Shown: piece by piece, positions 44,116 to 55,070 of the stretch
Numbering within the stretch: position 1 is the stretch's first letter
How the letters are laid out: every line of letters starts with the position of its first letter
Source of the DNA: Xiphydria camelus
Taxonomy: Eukaryota > Arthropoda > Insecta > Hymenoptera > Xiphydriidae
Assembly: GCA_963678675.1 (NCBI GenBank)
Contig: OY783194.1
Coordinates: 12,112,451 to 12,176,450, forward strand
Direction: 5' to 3'
DNA: 64,000 bases
The notes under the pieces: generated by a model
Told to the model about the DNA's origin: nothing
Databases searched by the model: none
What the model saw: the letters and a program-made list of their open reading frames with translations, nothing else
Made by a program: the position numbers and the translations under genes

Positions 44116-44801
44116 TCAATCAAAATCACCATCTTCTGGTTCAGTAGCATCAGTAACAGACCAGGAAAATATTTCCTCATAGAAATTTTTTATTTCTTCT
44201 GATTCCATGTCAAGATATGGTCGAAACTTCCTTATATTGTCTATATTCTTCTTTTTAATGGGAATTCTTATATTGGGATAGGCTGGAGTGGTGATAAATC
44301 TTGTAAGTTGCGCTCTTCGAGATAAAATAGGAAAGCTGTAGGATAACCATGAATCAATTAACGGTTTAGTCAAAACGCAACCTGGTTGGTCTCGGCTGTG
44401 TAAAAAGTGAGTGTAAGAAGCTATTCCGAAAGGTATTTTTTGTTTTTTGGCGTCAGAGGTAGCTGCTTCTGCAGATTCTTTGGAAAGACAATTTTTTTAT
44501 AGTACTTTGGCCACCATAATTTAAAATCTCTTATTATAGTGTTATCTTCCATCCAAAATACTGAAAATTTATCCTGCCTATTTAGTTGTACGATAAGTTC
44601 GATATACTCTTTCGTGGTATAAATCCTGTCGTGCAAGGATTTCCTATATATTTCTTTGGTATCTCTTTGCCTTTATAATTTATATTTTTGACCCTCCACT
44701 CTAGCTTTCTTTATTCTTTCACATTTATAAATAACTTGTTTAACACCTTTTTTACATTTTCGAGTTGCTAAATCTAAACCTTCGTCAGCAACGGTCGCCA
44801 T
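44116..44801 (-). pseudogene. Internally deleted DUF7869-type protein gene
   Basis: ATG at 44801 starts MATVADEGLDLATRKCKKGV, then RIKKARVEGQKY and, in a shifted frame, NYKGKEIPKKYIGNPC, the N-terminal type seen in insect DUF7869 proteins. A junction near 44640 leads directly to LHDRIYTTKEYIELIVQLNR and DFKLWWPKYYKKIVFP, the C-terminal region of the same family, ending with an acidic tail (EPEDGDFD) at 44116. The middle, including the expected DNC-x-QNKN and GHT blocks, is missing. Frames also break between 44421 and 44373. It is related in type, not in sequence detail, to the gene at 11883-14101. Confidence 0.55.
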
Positions 44802-45055
44802 AGTGACTGATACTAACTGTTGGCTGATGGTTTAATTGAGAAACCTAATATCCCGAGTAGAAATCTGGACAAGGCGCTCATCGGGTCCCGACGAGGCACA
44901 CCCGATCCATGATAAGGCCCCGATAGGGCTGCCCGACCGGGGCCCGATGACTTTTGTAACGCGGTTTGGGGATGAGGGCCTTGTCGGGCAAACCCGATCA
45001 GAGCCCTAGCACGATTTTCGTCGGGCAGCTTCGTCGAAATTTTATTAACCACGAA

Positions 45056-45430
45056 CTAATTTTAAATGGAAGGGTGCTGAATAAGAGCAATAATTTCGAG
45101 GATGTTATAAATTTATTTTTATAATTAATATATTACATTAGAGTAATGTAGACATTTTCAGTCGGATATTTAAACTATTAATATGCAACAAATACTTATT
45201 TCAATTTTGTTTCTAGGAAGGAAATTTGAATCGATATTATCTTGTCATTTATTATATAAACTTTTGTCTCGTATCGGAATAGGACTTTATTGTAGATAAA
45301 AATGGAATCTTAAAAAAAGTATTGTCCGAACATGGGCCAAAAGTAACATATAACAAAAGTTCATAGTTAGTGAGGTAAAGCGATTCAATTTTTCATCCTA
45401 ACAAAGAAGATTGAAATCATATATATTTAA
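45056..45430. other. AT-rich interior of the 4-kb element
   Basis: No gene or array is seen. Low-complexity AT-rich DNA. Confidence 0.4.
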
Positions 45431-45434
45431 TATA

Positions 45435-45604
45435 TCGATACCTTACTTTGAAAACCTCTTAAGTGCAATTTCCTTAAATGTGCAGTAGCAAAGAAAAACA
45501 GTTTTGTATCATTTGTACTCAACTTTTTTAACAAATTTGAATTGTATTATTAATATAAGCATATTAGGTTTTCAAAGAAGAGGATTTCAAAGTAAGGTAT
45601 CGAT
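45435..45604. mobile_element. 170-bp TA-flanked MITE
   Basis: TCGATACCTTACTTTGAAA and TTTCAAAGTAAGGTATCGA are inverted and bordered by TA. The pairing covers about 29 bases. Non-coding. Confidence 0.72.
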
Positions 45605-45812
45605 ATGTAACACCTATATTAATATTACGCATTTGTAATTAGTAGGTATTTCTAGTGAAGTAGTGTTTATACACTGTTAATATGCACTACCATGACTGCA
45701 TTACTACTTGCACTAATAATATGTACTTTTCGCATGAATTGCTGGTACAGTATTTATACTAAAATATTAAAACTAAAAACATAATACTTTCGTAATACTA
45801 TTGTACACTAGG

Positions 45813-46780
45813 GTGATATATTCCCTCTTCTATACTATCACAAGTTCCAATTTATACACTGGCATATCAAATGTGAAGTGTACATTAGACTGATTCAAAA
45901 AAAAAAAGCTTTTTTAATTAATTGTCTTGGCGGGCACTTAAAACGTTAGTATTTAATGTAACTTTGAATATATCGCCGGGTGCACATTCTCACTCAATAT
46001 TTAGGGGTGTCTCAATCGCTTTTTCTGATTTCCATTTGAATAACACGGTGAAATTGTTGAATCATTGGTTTAGTGCTAATTCCTTCTACGGTAAAAAAAT
46101 TTCCCCGTGAAAAATTAGAAAAATTGAGAGTTCTAGGTGTAATTGACATAAACAAATATTAGTTTTAATTATTAAACAGAATTAAATGGTAATTATAGAG
46201 GAATCAATTGCACAATTTATTCCCCTGTGATTACTATTTAATTTTGTTTAATAATTAAAAATAATATTTCTTTACGTCAATTACACCTAAAACTCAATTT
46301 TCCTAATTTTTCATAGGTAAATTTTTTTACCGTAGAAGGAATTAGCACCAAACCAATGATTCAACAATTTCATCGTGTTATTCAAATGGAAATCAGAAAA
46401 AACGATTGAGACACCCCCAAATATTGAGTGATAATGTGCACCCGGCGACATATTCAAAGTTACATTAAATACTAACGTTTTAAGTGCCCGCCAAAAGAAT
46501 TAATGAAAAAAGCTTTTTTTTTAATCAGTCTAGTATACATGTACCTCACTTCTATTTCATTTCTTCTCCGTCTTTAGGCAGGCACATTATTACGGTAATA
46601 CAGCTGTACAGCCTTATTCAGCACTTATCTGTCTAATCGGCATCAGTGATTCCTCATTGACCGTCCTTACACCAGAGACGAAGAAGAGATGAAATAGGAG
46701 TAAGGTACATGTACACTTCACATTTGAAAGGTCGGTGTATAAATTGGAACTTGTGATAGTATGAAAGAGGGAATATATCG
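45813..46780. mobile_element. Foldback interrupted by a second foldback
   Basis: GATATATTCCCTCTTCTATA at 45814 and its inverse near 46758-46779 flank arms of about 75 bp containing CACAAGTTCCAATTTATAC and its mirror. The inner element at 45888-46530 lies just inside the left arm. 46533-46700 is unpaired. Confidence 0.75.
45888..46530. mobile_element. 643-bp near-perfect palindromic element
   Basis: GACTGATTCAAAAAAAAAAAG and its inverse (CTTTTTTTTTAATCAGTC) are bordered by TA. Arms of about 310 bp pair almost base for base (GGCGGGCACTTAAAACG and its mirror; CCGTAGAAGGAATTAGCAC and its mirror) with almost no loop near 46215. No coding. Confidence 0.85.
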
Positions 46781-46876
46781 GTAAAGGAAAAAATTATAAT
46801 AAAATAATTACTTCACCATCGTAATCCAATTCCGTTGTATCTTCTATTCTTCATCCACGACTTTCCCAGATAGAAA

Positions 46877-47580
46877 AGTGTGCCACAGGATTAGTGCAGT
46901 ACCGCCAATACAGTAGACTCGCGGTTATCCCAGTCCCGATTAACCGAGGGCTCTCTCCTGACTCCCAGCGACTCCTGTGTCGACTCGTATTGATGTTGCT
47001 GCAACATCGCCGCTTCCTAGAGAGGCAAACAATTTACTAAAAAATCCATCAAAGACTTCTTTGTAAGATAAAATACATATGTAAGTAAATATAAAATTGT
47101 ATAATGTACCTTTTGGATTTTTGGAAGCTCCGGATTAACCGAGGGTTCTCTCCTGACTCCCAACGACTCCTGTGTCGACTCCTGTTGATGTTGGGACCCT
47201 CGGTCCCAATTACCTCGGATAATCGAGAGTCTACTGTATACCCCGCCAAAGTTGATGCAGACTTTGTCGAAGCACGTCGTGTCGGTAGAACCTGACATTT
47301 CTACCATTGTACAGCGATTCTAGAGATTTTAAATTAGAGGCATATTATATTATTTTGGAGGTAGAATGCATATAAACTGTTAGTACAGGAAGACGGTATA
47401 TTACCGGAACGCTGTGCAGCTATACTACCGTAATAATGTGGAAAAGTGTGCCATAGGATTAGTGTAGTACCGCCAAGACCGCCAATATATCGCCAAAGTT
47501 GATGCAGACCTTGTCGAAGCACATCGTATCGGTAGAACCTGATATTTCTACCGTGGCATTGTACCGCAATTCTGGAAAAA
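46877..47580 (+). repeat. Direct duplication that dates a TA MITE
   Basis: AAAAGTGTGCCACAGGATTAG (46876) recurs at 47441 as AAAAGTGTGCCATAGGATTAG, followed in both by GTACCGCCAA and then CGCCAAAGTTGATGCAGAC. The first copy holds the MITE at 46911-47236 between those words; the second does not. The unit without the MITE is about 130 bp. Confidence 0.85.
46911..47236. mobile_element. 326-bp TA-flanked MITE (Tigger/pogo-like ends)
   Basis: CAGTAGACTCGCGGTTATCC and its inverse (GGATAATCGAGAGTCTACTG) are flanked by TA (46909-46910, 47237-47238). The paralogous unit at 47441-47575 is the empty site. Inside, a segment of about 55 bp beginning TTAACCGAGGG occurs twice in direct orientation (46941 and 47136). 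The end motif is of the kind seen in pogo/Tigger-type MITEs. Confidence 0.85.
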
Positions 47581-47869
47581 AAATAGAATAACCACAAAGA
47601 TATTTGTTCAAAGATTTTATCAAAATGAGGTTAGAACGGTCAGTATGAAGTAACTTATCTGATGGTATTTCTTCTTAGATACGGATGTCTCCTTTCTTAC
47701 TCTTTATGCACCAACCAGGGAAAAAAGCACTGCTTCCGTTCACTATCTTGATTACTCGAAAAAGACGGCAAACGATTATCGAACTATACGGAGCGCCTGT
47801 CACATTTATCACTATTGGGACCGCTATCGGTAATAAGCGGTGTCAATACCCTTTCAGGGCATGCCGTAA

Positions 47870-48705
47870 GGCGCGTCCTGACTGAGTCGACAGTGTCGAT
47901 CGACACTGTCGACCAGAACATCGAAAACCGCGTCCTCACTGAGTCGACATTGTCGATCGACACTGTCGATCGACACTGTCGATCGACACTGTCGACTCAG
48001 TCAGGACGCGGCAGTCGACTTGGTCGATCGACATATTTTGTCGATCGACATGTCGACTGGTTTTCCACGAGTTGTCGGTAAACATCAAAGGTAATCGAGT
48101 CGAACGCAGAGGGTTCGGCAAGGCGAGCGGTTGTTTCGGCAGCGGTGCGATAACGGTCGGCGTACGGCGTACGGTTTTTGGCGATGCTCAAAGGCCGCCC
48201 CAAACTGTTCGCTTCGTGTAGACGCTAAATTACTTGGCTCATGCTTGAATGCTTATTTTTTTATTCGTGTTCCGTCGCACGATAGACGGAATTCAGAATA
48301 TCGGTTCGTACCGTTCGATAGCACCGCGATCTGAATACCTCACTAGCAAACGATATATTTTGGCGAAAGCGGCAAATGCGCTTGCAGTCCCGCACATTCC
48401 CCGAAAATTTTAATCGATACCGCTATGCGCAGAATACTAAATCTGTCTTGTAAAGGAGAAAATGACGAATTCAATAGATGACCGTCCGGAAAGACCAATC
48501 CAACCGGGGGCCCGTTTACGCCGAGGGTCGGAACATACCTCCGGAGGGTCGGGCCTTGTAGACCCGTCGACTCGACTACCCTTTGATGTTTACCGACAAA
48601 CCAGTCGACATGCCGGTCGACAAAATCCAGTCGACAAATTCTAGTCAAAAGTGTCGATCGACAGTGTCGATCGACACTGTCGACTCAGTCAGGACGCGCC
48701 TTTAG
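47870..48705. mobile_element. GC-rich inverted-repeat element built from GTCGATCGACA palindromes
   Basis: GGCGCGTCCTGACTGAGTCG at 47871 and its inverse (CGACTCAGTCAGGACGCGCC, 48683-48702) are the ends. The left subterminal region repeats GTCGATCGACACT at 47896, 47953, 47966 and 47979; the right end has two copies (48654, 48667). CAGTCGACTTGGTCGATCGAC (48011) and GTCGACATGCC-type words add more TCGA palindromes. A shared segment near 48052-48085 (GTCGACTGG...ACATCAAAGG) returns inverted at 48580-48610. No coding frame recognised. Confidence 0.72.
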
Positions 48706-49002
48706 AAGCGCCCGGTCGGGTCCCGATCGGGTACGCCCGACAGGGCAAGCCCTAGAAGCGCCCGGTCGGGCCCCGATGGTACATCGGACGAGCCCGATCG
48801 CATTTCTACTCGGGATGTGTCACTCATGTTGGCTTTCTCAAATAAACAAGAAAAGCCAATGTTGACTGTGTAGAGATAAGGGCTGACTCTTGGTGAGTTT
48901 CTAAAGTAAACGACGGGAAATGGTTTCAAAACACGATTTTTAACAAAATGTCAAAATCACATGATTTGGATATATTGGGTTTCGCAAATAAGCGATTCAA
49001 TT

Positions 49003-50655
49003 GGTATCTTTATAAAGATACTGATAAAAAAATATGAAGCTAAATACCATAAAGGGGCAATAATTAATTTATTAACACAATGTATTACGACTATTCGATT
49101 AGTATATAGGTAACTATTTTATACTCCATATATGTTCCTAGATAGTTTTAGAGGCTATCCAACAGGACTATCCATAAAAGTCGTACATAAGACTACAGAG
49201 TATAATATGTATAAAACCAACTATGTCTCATATATACAGGGTGTTATCTTTCAGACTGAACATAGGACGATATGCAGTAAAAGGACAGGCTACGCAATTG
49301 GTTGTTTCCCGTGATTTGTCAATCGAAGGAACTAATCATACGGAGGCTTTCAGTGTGCCAATCGTATAGGCTATCTCTGTACTGCATATCGTCCTATGTC
49401 CAGTCTCAAGGAAAACACCCTGAATAAGGCCATATATAGGAAGACTCATTTATTATATAGTTCTATATGAAGTATTTCATACCATGCGAACACTTATGTG
49501 GTAAAAGGTCATCGAACTTACCAAACCAATTCTTCTGGATTCCGTTTGCTTGGAATATTATACAGAGGAAGTTATAAGGATTTTTAAAATAATTTTAAAT
49601 GGTTAGAAAGACATTGCTATATACATTTCTTGGAATTGCTATTAACATATCTTGGAAAAAGAGTTTCGAAATATTCAATTAAGTATATTTCGAATTTGGT
49701 TACCAATAGTAATAAAACTTATCAGAATCTATGTAATTATCATAAAAAGCCCTCTTTCGAACGTTGTGATTAAATACGTAAAAAAATATTATCTTTATTG
49801 TTATAGTTAACAAAATGCACTAACAATGGTTGCCAAAAGTTAACCTGCGCCTTAGTCATGTTCTTTATATTATAGCTAACTCCAAGAATACTAAAGAACT
49901 TATAAAGTATTCAGGAGACCTTTTTTTTTGTATTTTCCTGTAAAAATTGTTTTCATTAAAATCAATTACATTTCAGCCGGCGCATCAACTCATCGCTACG
50001 TATCTACATAATATGTTATGCCGCCGTAGTTACGAGTCGGTGCAGCGGTTGGATTGTATTGATTTTAACAATAAAATAACTACAGGAGAACAACAAGAAA
50101 GGTTCTCTTGGATTTTCAATATATTCTTTCATATTCTTGGAGCTAGCTACAATACAAATTTGAATATCGCTAAAACATAGGTCAATTTTTGGCAGCCATT
50201 ATTAGTGGTTTTCGTTAAATATCATAATAAAGATAATATTTTTTAAAGTACCCATTTAAAGTTATAGAAAATCCCTGTAGCTTCCTCTGTGTAATATCTC
50301 AATCAATCGAAATCTAGAAGGATTTTAAATTCGATGAACCCTTGCCAGAAAAGTTTTTACTTGGTGTGGAATGCCACATATAAGAAATCTTCACTGATGT
50401 GGCGACAAAAATAACGTAAATAACATGGTATACCCCGTATAAACCTACGCAGTTCCGTGGGTGTCGTTTTATCTCGACAGTATTCCACTACAAATCTCCA
50501 GAAATACCATAGGAGAAGATTATTGAGCTTTTATGTATAAGCACTTGTGTCATGTCTATGTGATACAAATTTATTTCCTGAGAGATTAAAGAGTATCTTT
50601 CAAAAATAGAGTAGAATCCTGCAATAATCTATAATATGTAACAGTTACCTATATA
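49003..50655. other. AT-rich DNA with one small MITE; otherwise unannotated
   Basis: Apart from 49237-49422 I see no repeats, genes or arrays. Short frames such as 49947-50180 have no recognisable motif. Confidence 0.4.
49237..49422. mobile_element. 186-bp MITE with CAGGGTGTT ends
   Basis: CAGGGTGTTATCTTTCAGAC and its approximate inverse (AAGGAAAACACCCTG) enclose arms with GGACGATATGCAGTA and TACTGCATATCGTCC. TA precedes the left end; the right flank is AA, so the duplication is imperfect. Non-coding. Confidence 0.75.
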
Positions 50656-50661
50656 CCTACA

Positions 50662-51436
50662 CATACAGTACAGCAAGCTTGCATAAATATTGCAGGAATA
50701 TTACTCTGACAGAATGGCAACATTTCAGTATTATTTTGCAATGTTTCAGCAATATTCCTGCAACGTTATAGCAATATTCAATTGTCCGCCCCTCTGCAAT
50801 ATTGCATGTAACATTGCTGCAATATTGCACTGCAATATCTCCGCGTCCGCATAGAAAGTATAATAAATAACTTTCTTTTGTATATTTCATGCTTTATGTG
50901 CTTGAGTTTCTACTTCTTGGTCTATTAACACTTTTATCTGCCAATTTCGAGCTTATTCGATGATTTAGTATGCTACGATGTTAGCTCTGTTACAAAATGG
51001 AGGTTTCAACGCTAGTGATTTTATTAATATATTTGAAAAAATATTCATCACACATACTATTATATTTAAAAAATTTAATAATATCAATGAAAATTAAAAT
51101 TATAATTGCGAAAATTAATATTTTTCTACCATTACGAAAGTTGCTGTATTGCGTGGCTCTGTTTGATTAGCGGTGAATTTTCATTTTATTCATATCTTAT
51201 ACTCAGTTATAAGGAAGGTACCTGCTCGAAACGTTTCATTTTTAATATTACAACAACTTACCTGAAATATTATTTATGCAAAATTGCATCTTAAATATTG
51301 CAAACTGTTGCTGTAATACTAGATATGCAAGATTGCAATTGTAATGTGACAACAATCTTTCTGCAATATTTTACCTGCAAATGAAATAAAGCAATATTGC
51401 TGCAATATTAACGCAATGTTCTGTGCTATTTGGGTA
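50662..51436. mobile_element. Candidate element with dense GCAATATT subterminal repeats
   Basis: GCAATATT, its inverse AATATTGC and one-base variants occur over a dozen times in 50680-50850 and again in 51245-51420, but not in between. The outer parts (CAGTACAGCAAGCTTGC; inverse of GCAATGTTCTGTGCTATTTGG) are weakly inverted. This is the layout of a transposon with clustered transposase sites at both ends. Boundaries are approximate, and no gene lies inside. Confidence 0.5.
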
Positions 51437-51589
51437 AATTACTGGTATATTTTTCAGTAATTACGTAAATGTTTTAAAGAATTCGCAGCAGAAGAAGTTC
51501 CAATAAACACGAGTCACAAATATGAAAATAAAAAAGAAATGTCATTTCGACTATAAAAAAATGTACACCTAATGGAATAACTGTGTCAC

Positions 51590-52180
51590 ATTTGTAACCA
51601 ATATCCCGAAACCATCTCGCTTCTCGAGAAAGCTCCGGCCGCTCCCTATTTGCCAACCTAGATTCGCTTTGAAAAACGGACGTAAAGCTCCTTTCTATGT
51701 GTGGTGGCGCCCAACTGCTATATTCCACACAATGCGCGACACGGCCGGAACCTCGTCGCGTCTAGGAGCCCGGCTCGTTCGCACGCTCACCGCGCAAGCG
51801 CAGAACTCCAGCAACGCTACTAATCCATGCTTCTGCACGGTGCGGGCTCAAGAGATCCCGCGGAATCCCTAGGACATCGTCAATGCTCAAAGAGGTGTAC
51901 GCGAGCCCCGTCGACGTCGATACTTCAACCAATCGCGGGCGCGCGACTAGGCCAACTGCACGATCCTAGGTAACCGCTGTAAGCTCTGTGACTCAGAAAC
52001 GGAGAACCGTAGAGAGATCCCCGCTCCTCGTCCACCGTTGTCATTTAAAGTCGCGGAGCTGACGTGGTTGTCACGGAAGCATATCAAATAGCGCCGTAAA
52101 TTTATAACGACGACGTAAAACCGAATATTCTACAGTGGCGAGCGAATGCGTCGAGTGTGTAAATAATTGGAAATTCTGTC
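51590..52180. other. CpG-rich unique DNA, possible host promoter or first exon
   Basis: It stands out from its AT-rich surroundings by many CpG words (GCGCGACACGG, CGACGTCGATAC, GGGCGCGCGAC). ACCAATCGCGG at 51928 is a CCAAT-like box. No repeat partner exists in the window. A plus frame at 51669-51872 is short and unrecognised. Could be the 5' region of a host gene transcribed out of the window or a decayed element. Confidence 0.35.
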
Positions 52181-52203
52181 TTATTTATTTGACGCAATAG
52201 GTA

Positions 52204-52475
52204 CACGGAAAAATTTAAACAGTAAATTGTACCGTATTCAGCGATAAAAAAGGTCCACAGCACTTTCCGGGGAATTTACTAACAATAAGCCGAATAGTAC
52301 ACTTTACTATAAATTTAGTGCACGTTACTGCTATTCAATTTATATTTTTTATCAATATATTTTCCTATTACTGAACACATTTTACTGTTCTACGGAATAA
52401 ATTTCTCGGAAAGTGCTATGTAGACCTTTTTTTACTGTTGAATAAGATAAAATTTACTGTTTGAGTTTCTTCCTG
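52204..52475. mobile_element. 272-bp TA-flanked MITE
   Basis: CACGGAAAAATTTAAACAG and CTGTTTGAGTTTCTTCCTG are roughly inverted, followed by TA. Inner arms GGTCCACAGCACTTTCCGGG and CTCGGAAAGTGCTATGTAGAC pair well. Non-coding. Confidence 0.65.
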
Positions 52476-52479
52476 TATG

Positions 52480-53430
52480 TATATCGGAATCGGCGCGTGC
52501 ATTCAAGTGGCATTCCGATACACGATATCTAATTGGACGGGACGGAGTGGAGCCTATAAGAGTTTTATACTGCTTTTATATATACGCACGCATCGACGGG
52601 ATACCGTCGTACTCGGAACGCGTTACGAATTCCGGCCTTTTTAGGTTACCAAACGGTTTCCCGTCAATATAGAACGCGCATAGAGGCGGATAAACGAATG
52701 GTTCGTTACTCTTACAGGCTGCACACGTGTCGTTTTATGGTTCCCCCGCCCTTCCTGATAAGCTTTAACCGTTTTCAACTTCGACGTAACCAATTTACGA
52801 TAGGTAATTTCCTCGAAGTTGTTTGGAAGTTAAGCCGTATAAGTTTGACCATAAAATCAAGCAATCCGCAACTTAGAGACGATTGAACAAATTTGCTCGA
52901 AGGAAGAGCCGATCCGCCTGATGCACGAGGTACCTATACATGGGGCATTCCCTACTACTTCAGCCACTCAAAAAACGAATGTATCCCAAAAGGTGTCTAA
53001 AAATCAAATTATACGAGTACAATAATTTTGAGAAATGACAGACTAATCCTCTCATAAATCACGGAGCAATCGCATCTCTTCATTCTTATTTTTTAAATTG
53101 AGGGCTAAGCTCTATCGGCGATACCTTTTATTCTTCATAATCGACAAGTAAAAAGAAAATTTTATACAAAATTACATTATGAAACTCCTATAATCGTTTG
53201 AGAGAAACAGCGGTTTTTCGATTTTCACTTTTATAAAAACGCTAGATCTCCTACTATAGCTACTAAAATAGTAGTAGTAATAGTAATGTTTGTTCTCCCA
53301 TATATGGCTTCCACTTTTTACATTTTCATCCCCCCTCCTTTTCTCCTTATTGGCTAGAGATATGCATTCCTATATATTCACATACCTTTATAAGCATTCC
53401 AAAACATTCATATCCCAGTGACACTCTTAC
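52480..53430. other. Unannotated DNA
   Basis: Balanced composition to about 52900, then AT-rich. No gene, splice-consistent frame or repeat pairing. May be host intron or intergenic DNA. Confidence 0.4.
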
Positions 53431-53443
53431 TTTCTCCCTTAGA

Positions 53444-53597
53444 GAGAGCACCCACCAAAGTGGCGTGGCATAAGACGTGGCAGCGACGTGGTAAAAGTCA
53501 TTATTTGAACTCGTAGTGGCATGCTAGATGCATGTCGAAACAATGGTTTTTGCCACGTCGCTGCCACGTCTTATGCCACGCCACTTTGGTGGGCGCT
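53444..53597. mobile_element. 154-bp MITE with a 10-bp target duplication
   Basis: AGCACCCACCAAAGTGGCG and its inverse (CGCCACTTTGGTGGGCGCT) are the ends. The arms include GACGTGGCAGCGACGTGG and its mirror. CTCCCTTAGA stands directly outside on both sides (53434-53443 and 53598-53607). A 9-11-bp duplication is the mark of Mutator-like transposases. Non-coding. Confidence 0.85.
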
Positions 53598-53607
53598 CTC
53601 CCTTAGA

Positions 53608-54095
53608 CAGTCCCTATCCCTTGCACTTGTACTTCGCTCCAGGCCCTCCATCTACCCTTGCCCTTCATTGCTGCATCTCGTCTTACTTTCCTTGTCCTTG
53701 CTCCAATCTTTCTAGTGCTTGTCTACCCTCGGTCTTCCGCTTTCGTTTCTCTTTGCTCTACTTGCTCTCCTCTCCTAGCAATCTGTCACTGCTCATTCTT
53801 CTCCTCTTGCTTTCATTCCTTCTTTCTTATCCCTGCCTTTCTCTTTTCTCTGTCCATATGCCCTTTATCCTCTTACCTTCCAAGCCTTCCTTTTCCTTCC
53901 TTCCTTACCAGCTCCACATTCCTGCTCTCCATATTTCCTTCCTTCCATCAATAGTGGCGCTAGGCTCGGTTCCTCTTCTCTTTCTGGATCACGCTCTCCT
54001 GCATCTCTTTACTAACCTCACTTTTTCCAGCGCCTCTTTCTTCTTCCCAAATTTCAGCTCTTATTTACCGAAAAACCTTATTTTTGCGTGTACTT
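53608..54095 (+). repeat. Pyrimidine-rich low-complexity tract
   Basis: C/T-rich with TTCC, CTCT and CCTT words but no fixed unit. Long open frames here (for example 53528-54097) encode mostly Leu, Ser, Pro and Phe and are composition artefacts. Confidence 0.7.
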
Positions 54096-54559
54096 AGCAC
54101 GGTGGATTCATCGTGATCTATAATATTGCCAAAAATGTTATGTTTTAATCCTTAAAAAGTGATCTAATATACAGAAATATTGGTTGAAAGGGTACTTTCA
54201 TATGCTTATCCTGCTATACCCCCAGGTAGGGTTTTCCGACATTGGTAACGCGAGCCAGTACTGTTTCGACATCGGCAAACCAGTATCGTGTATCAACATT
54301 GGGCCCATATTGGCGATTATGTATATCGTTTCTTTATACGGCCAGTGTTGATACTTGATATTAACTTTTTCGACGTTAATGCTGTACCACATCAGCATCA
54401 AAATTAGAAAGGCATTCCAGTACTGAAATATTCATATTCAACCGATATCGAGTCAGTATCGAAGTGATCCTGGAATATCTGTACTGAACTTTAAATGGTT
54501 AGAGGATGCCGGCCTAGTAACAATATGATACCTCAAAACACACACACACACACACACAC

Positions 54560-55070
54560 CAGCCCTAACAAGCTGACGGAGTTACTTTTATATTATACGA
54601 GTATCCTATTATGCATTTAATAACCATAACCACTGTTAAATACTTATATGTACTTACTATTGAGATTAGTACGATAATTTATTATAGTAAAAAGAACTAA
54701 TTTAATAGTAAATTATTTTACTAATCTGAAATAGTTGAAAGAACTTTTAGTAAGAGTTAAAATCTTCTACTAAAATACGTTATTTTTACTCTTATGAATC
54801 TAAAGGTTATGTAGGCAGAGTATTATAATTTATTATAGCTTTGCTAAACCCTATTTGTGGATTCTTAGTTTACTTTTGATCGAACAGAATCCCGTAGTAT
54901 AATCAATTTTATAATGGTAAAGAATATTTATTTAAACAGTTATAATTTCATTTTCCACTTAGTATGTTATTAAAATTTTTAAACGGTATGCTGAAAGAGC
55001 TTTATTTATGTATAGTAGTAAAATCACCAGTCATGTAGTTTAAACCTCTGTTCTGCAGCAAAGCTAGCAT
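54560..55070. other. AT-rich DNA
   Basis: Nothing beyond AT-rich words (TAGTAAAA, TTATTATAG). Confidence 0.4.

Larger units (their letters stand above)
44852..48814. mobile_element. 4-kb element with CCCGAGTAGAAAT ends and AT duplication
   Basis: CCCGAGTAGAAAT and its inverse ATTTCTACTCGGG are flanked by AT on both sides (44850-44851, 48815-48816). GC-rich subterminal blocks (GGGCCCGATGACT, GGTCGGGCCCCGATGG) lie within 200 bp of both ends. The body is AT-rich and holds at least five smaller elements. No transposase is seen. The first six bases CCCGAG and the 2-bp duplication are shared with 38862-41078, so the two may use related machinery. Confidence 0.75.
43781..49002 (-). mobile_element. 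Base element of a second nest (DUF7869-type gene, foldback-like ends)
   Basis: ATTGAATCGCTTATTTGAGA at 43781 and its inverse near 48983-49002 (CGCAAATAAGCGATTCAAT) mark the ends. GAGAAACCC-TATATGTCC at 43798 has a second inverse at 43981-44003, so the left end alone also folds back. Without the insert at 44852-48814 about 1.26 kb remain. The left part encodes the 3' half of a DUF7869-type gene on the minus strand. Target duplication not clear. Confidence 0.65.

Noticed and set aside
53528..54097. Long plus-strand open frame of 189 codons
   Set aside because: It is a C/T-rich low-complexity stretch; the product is mostly Leu, Ser, Pro and Phe without a domain, and it starts inside a MITE.
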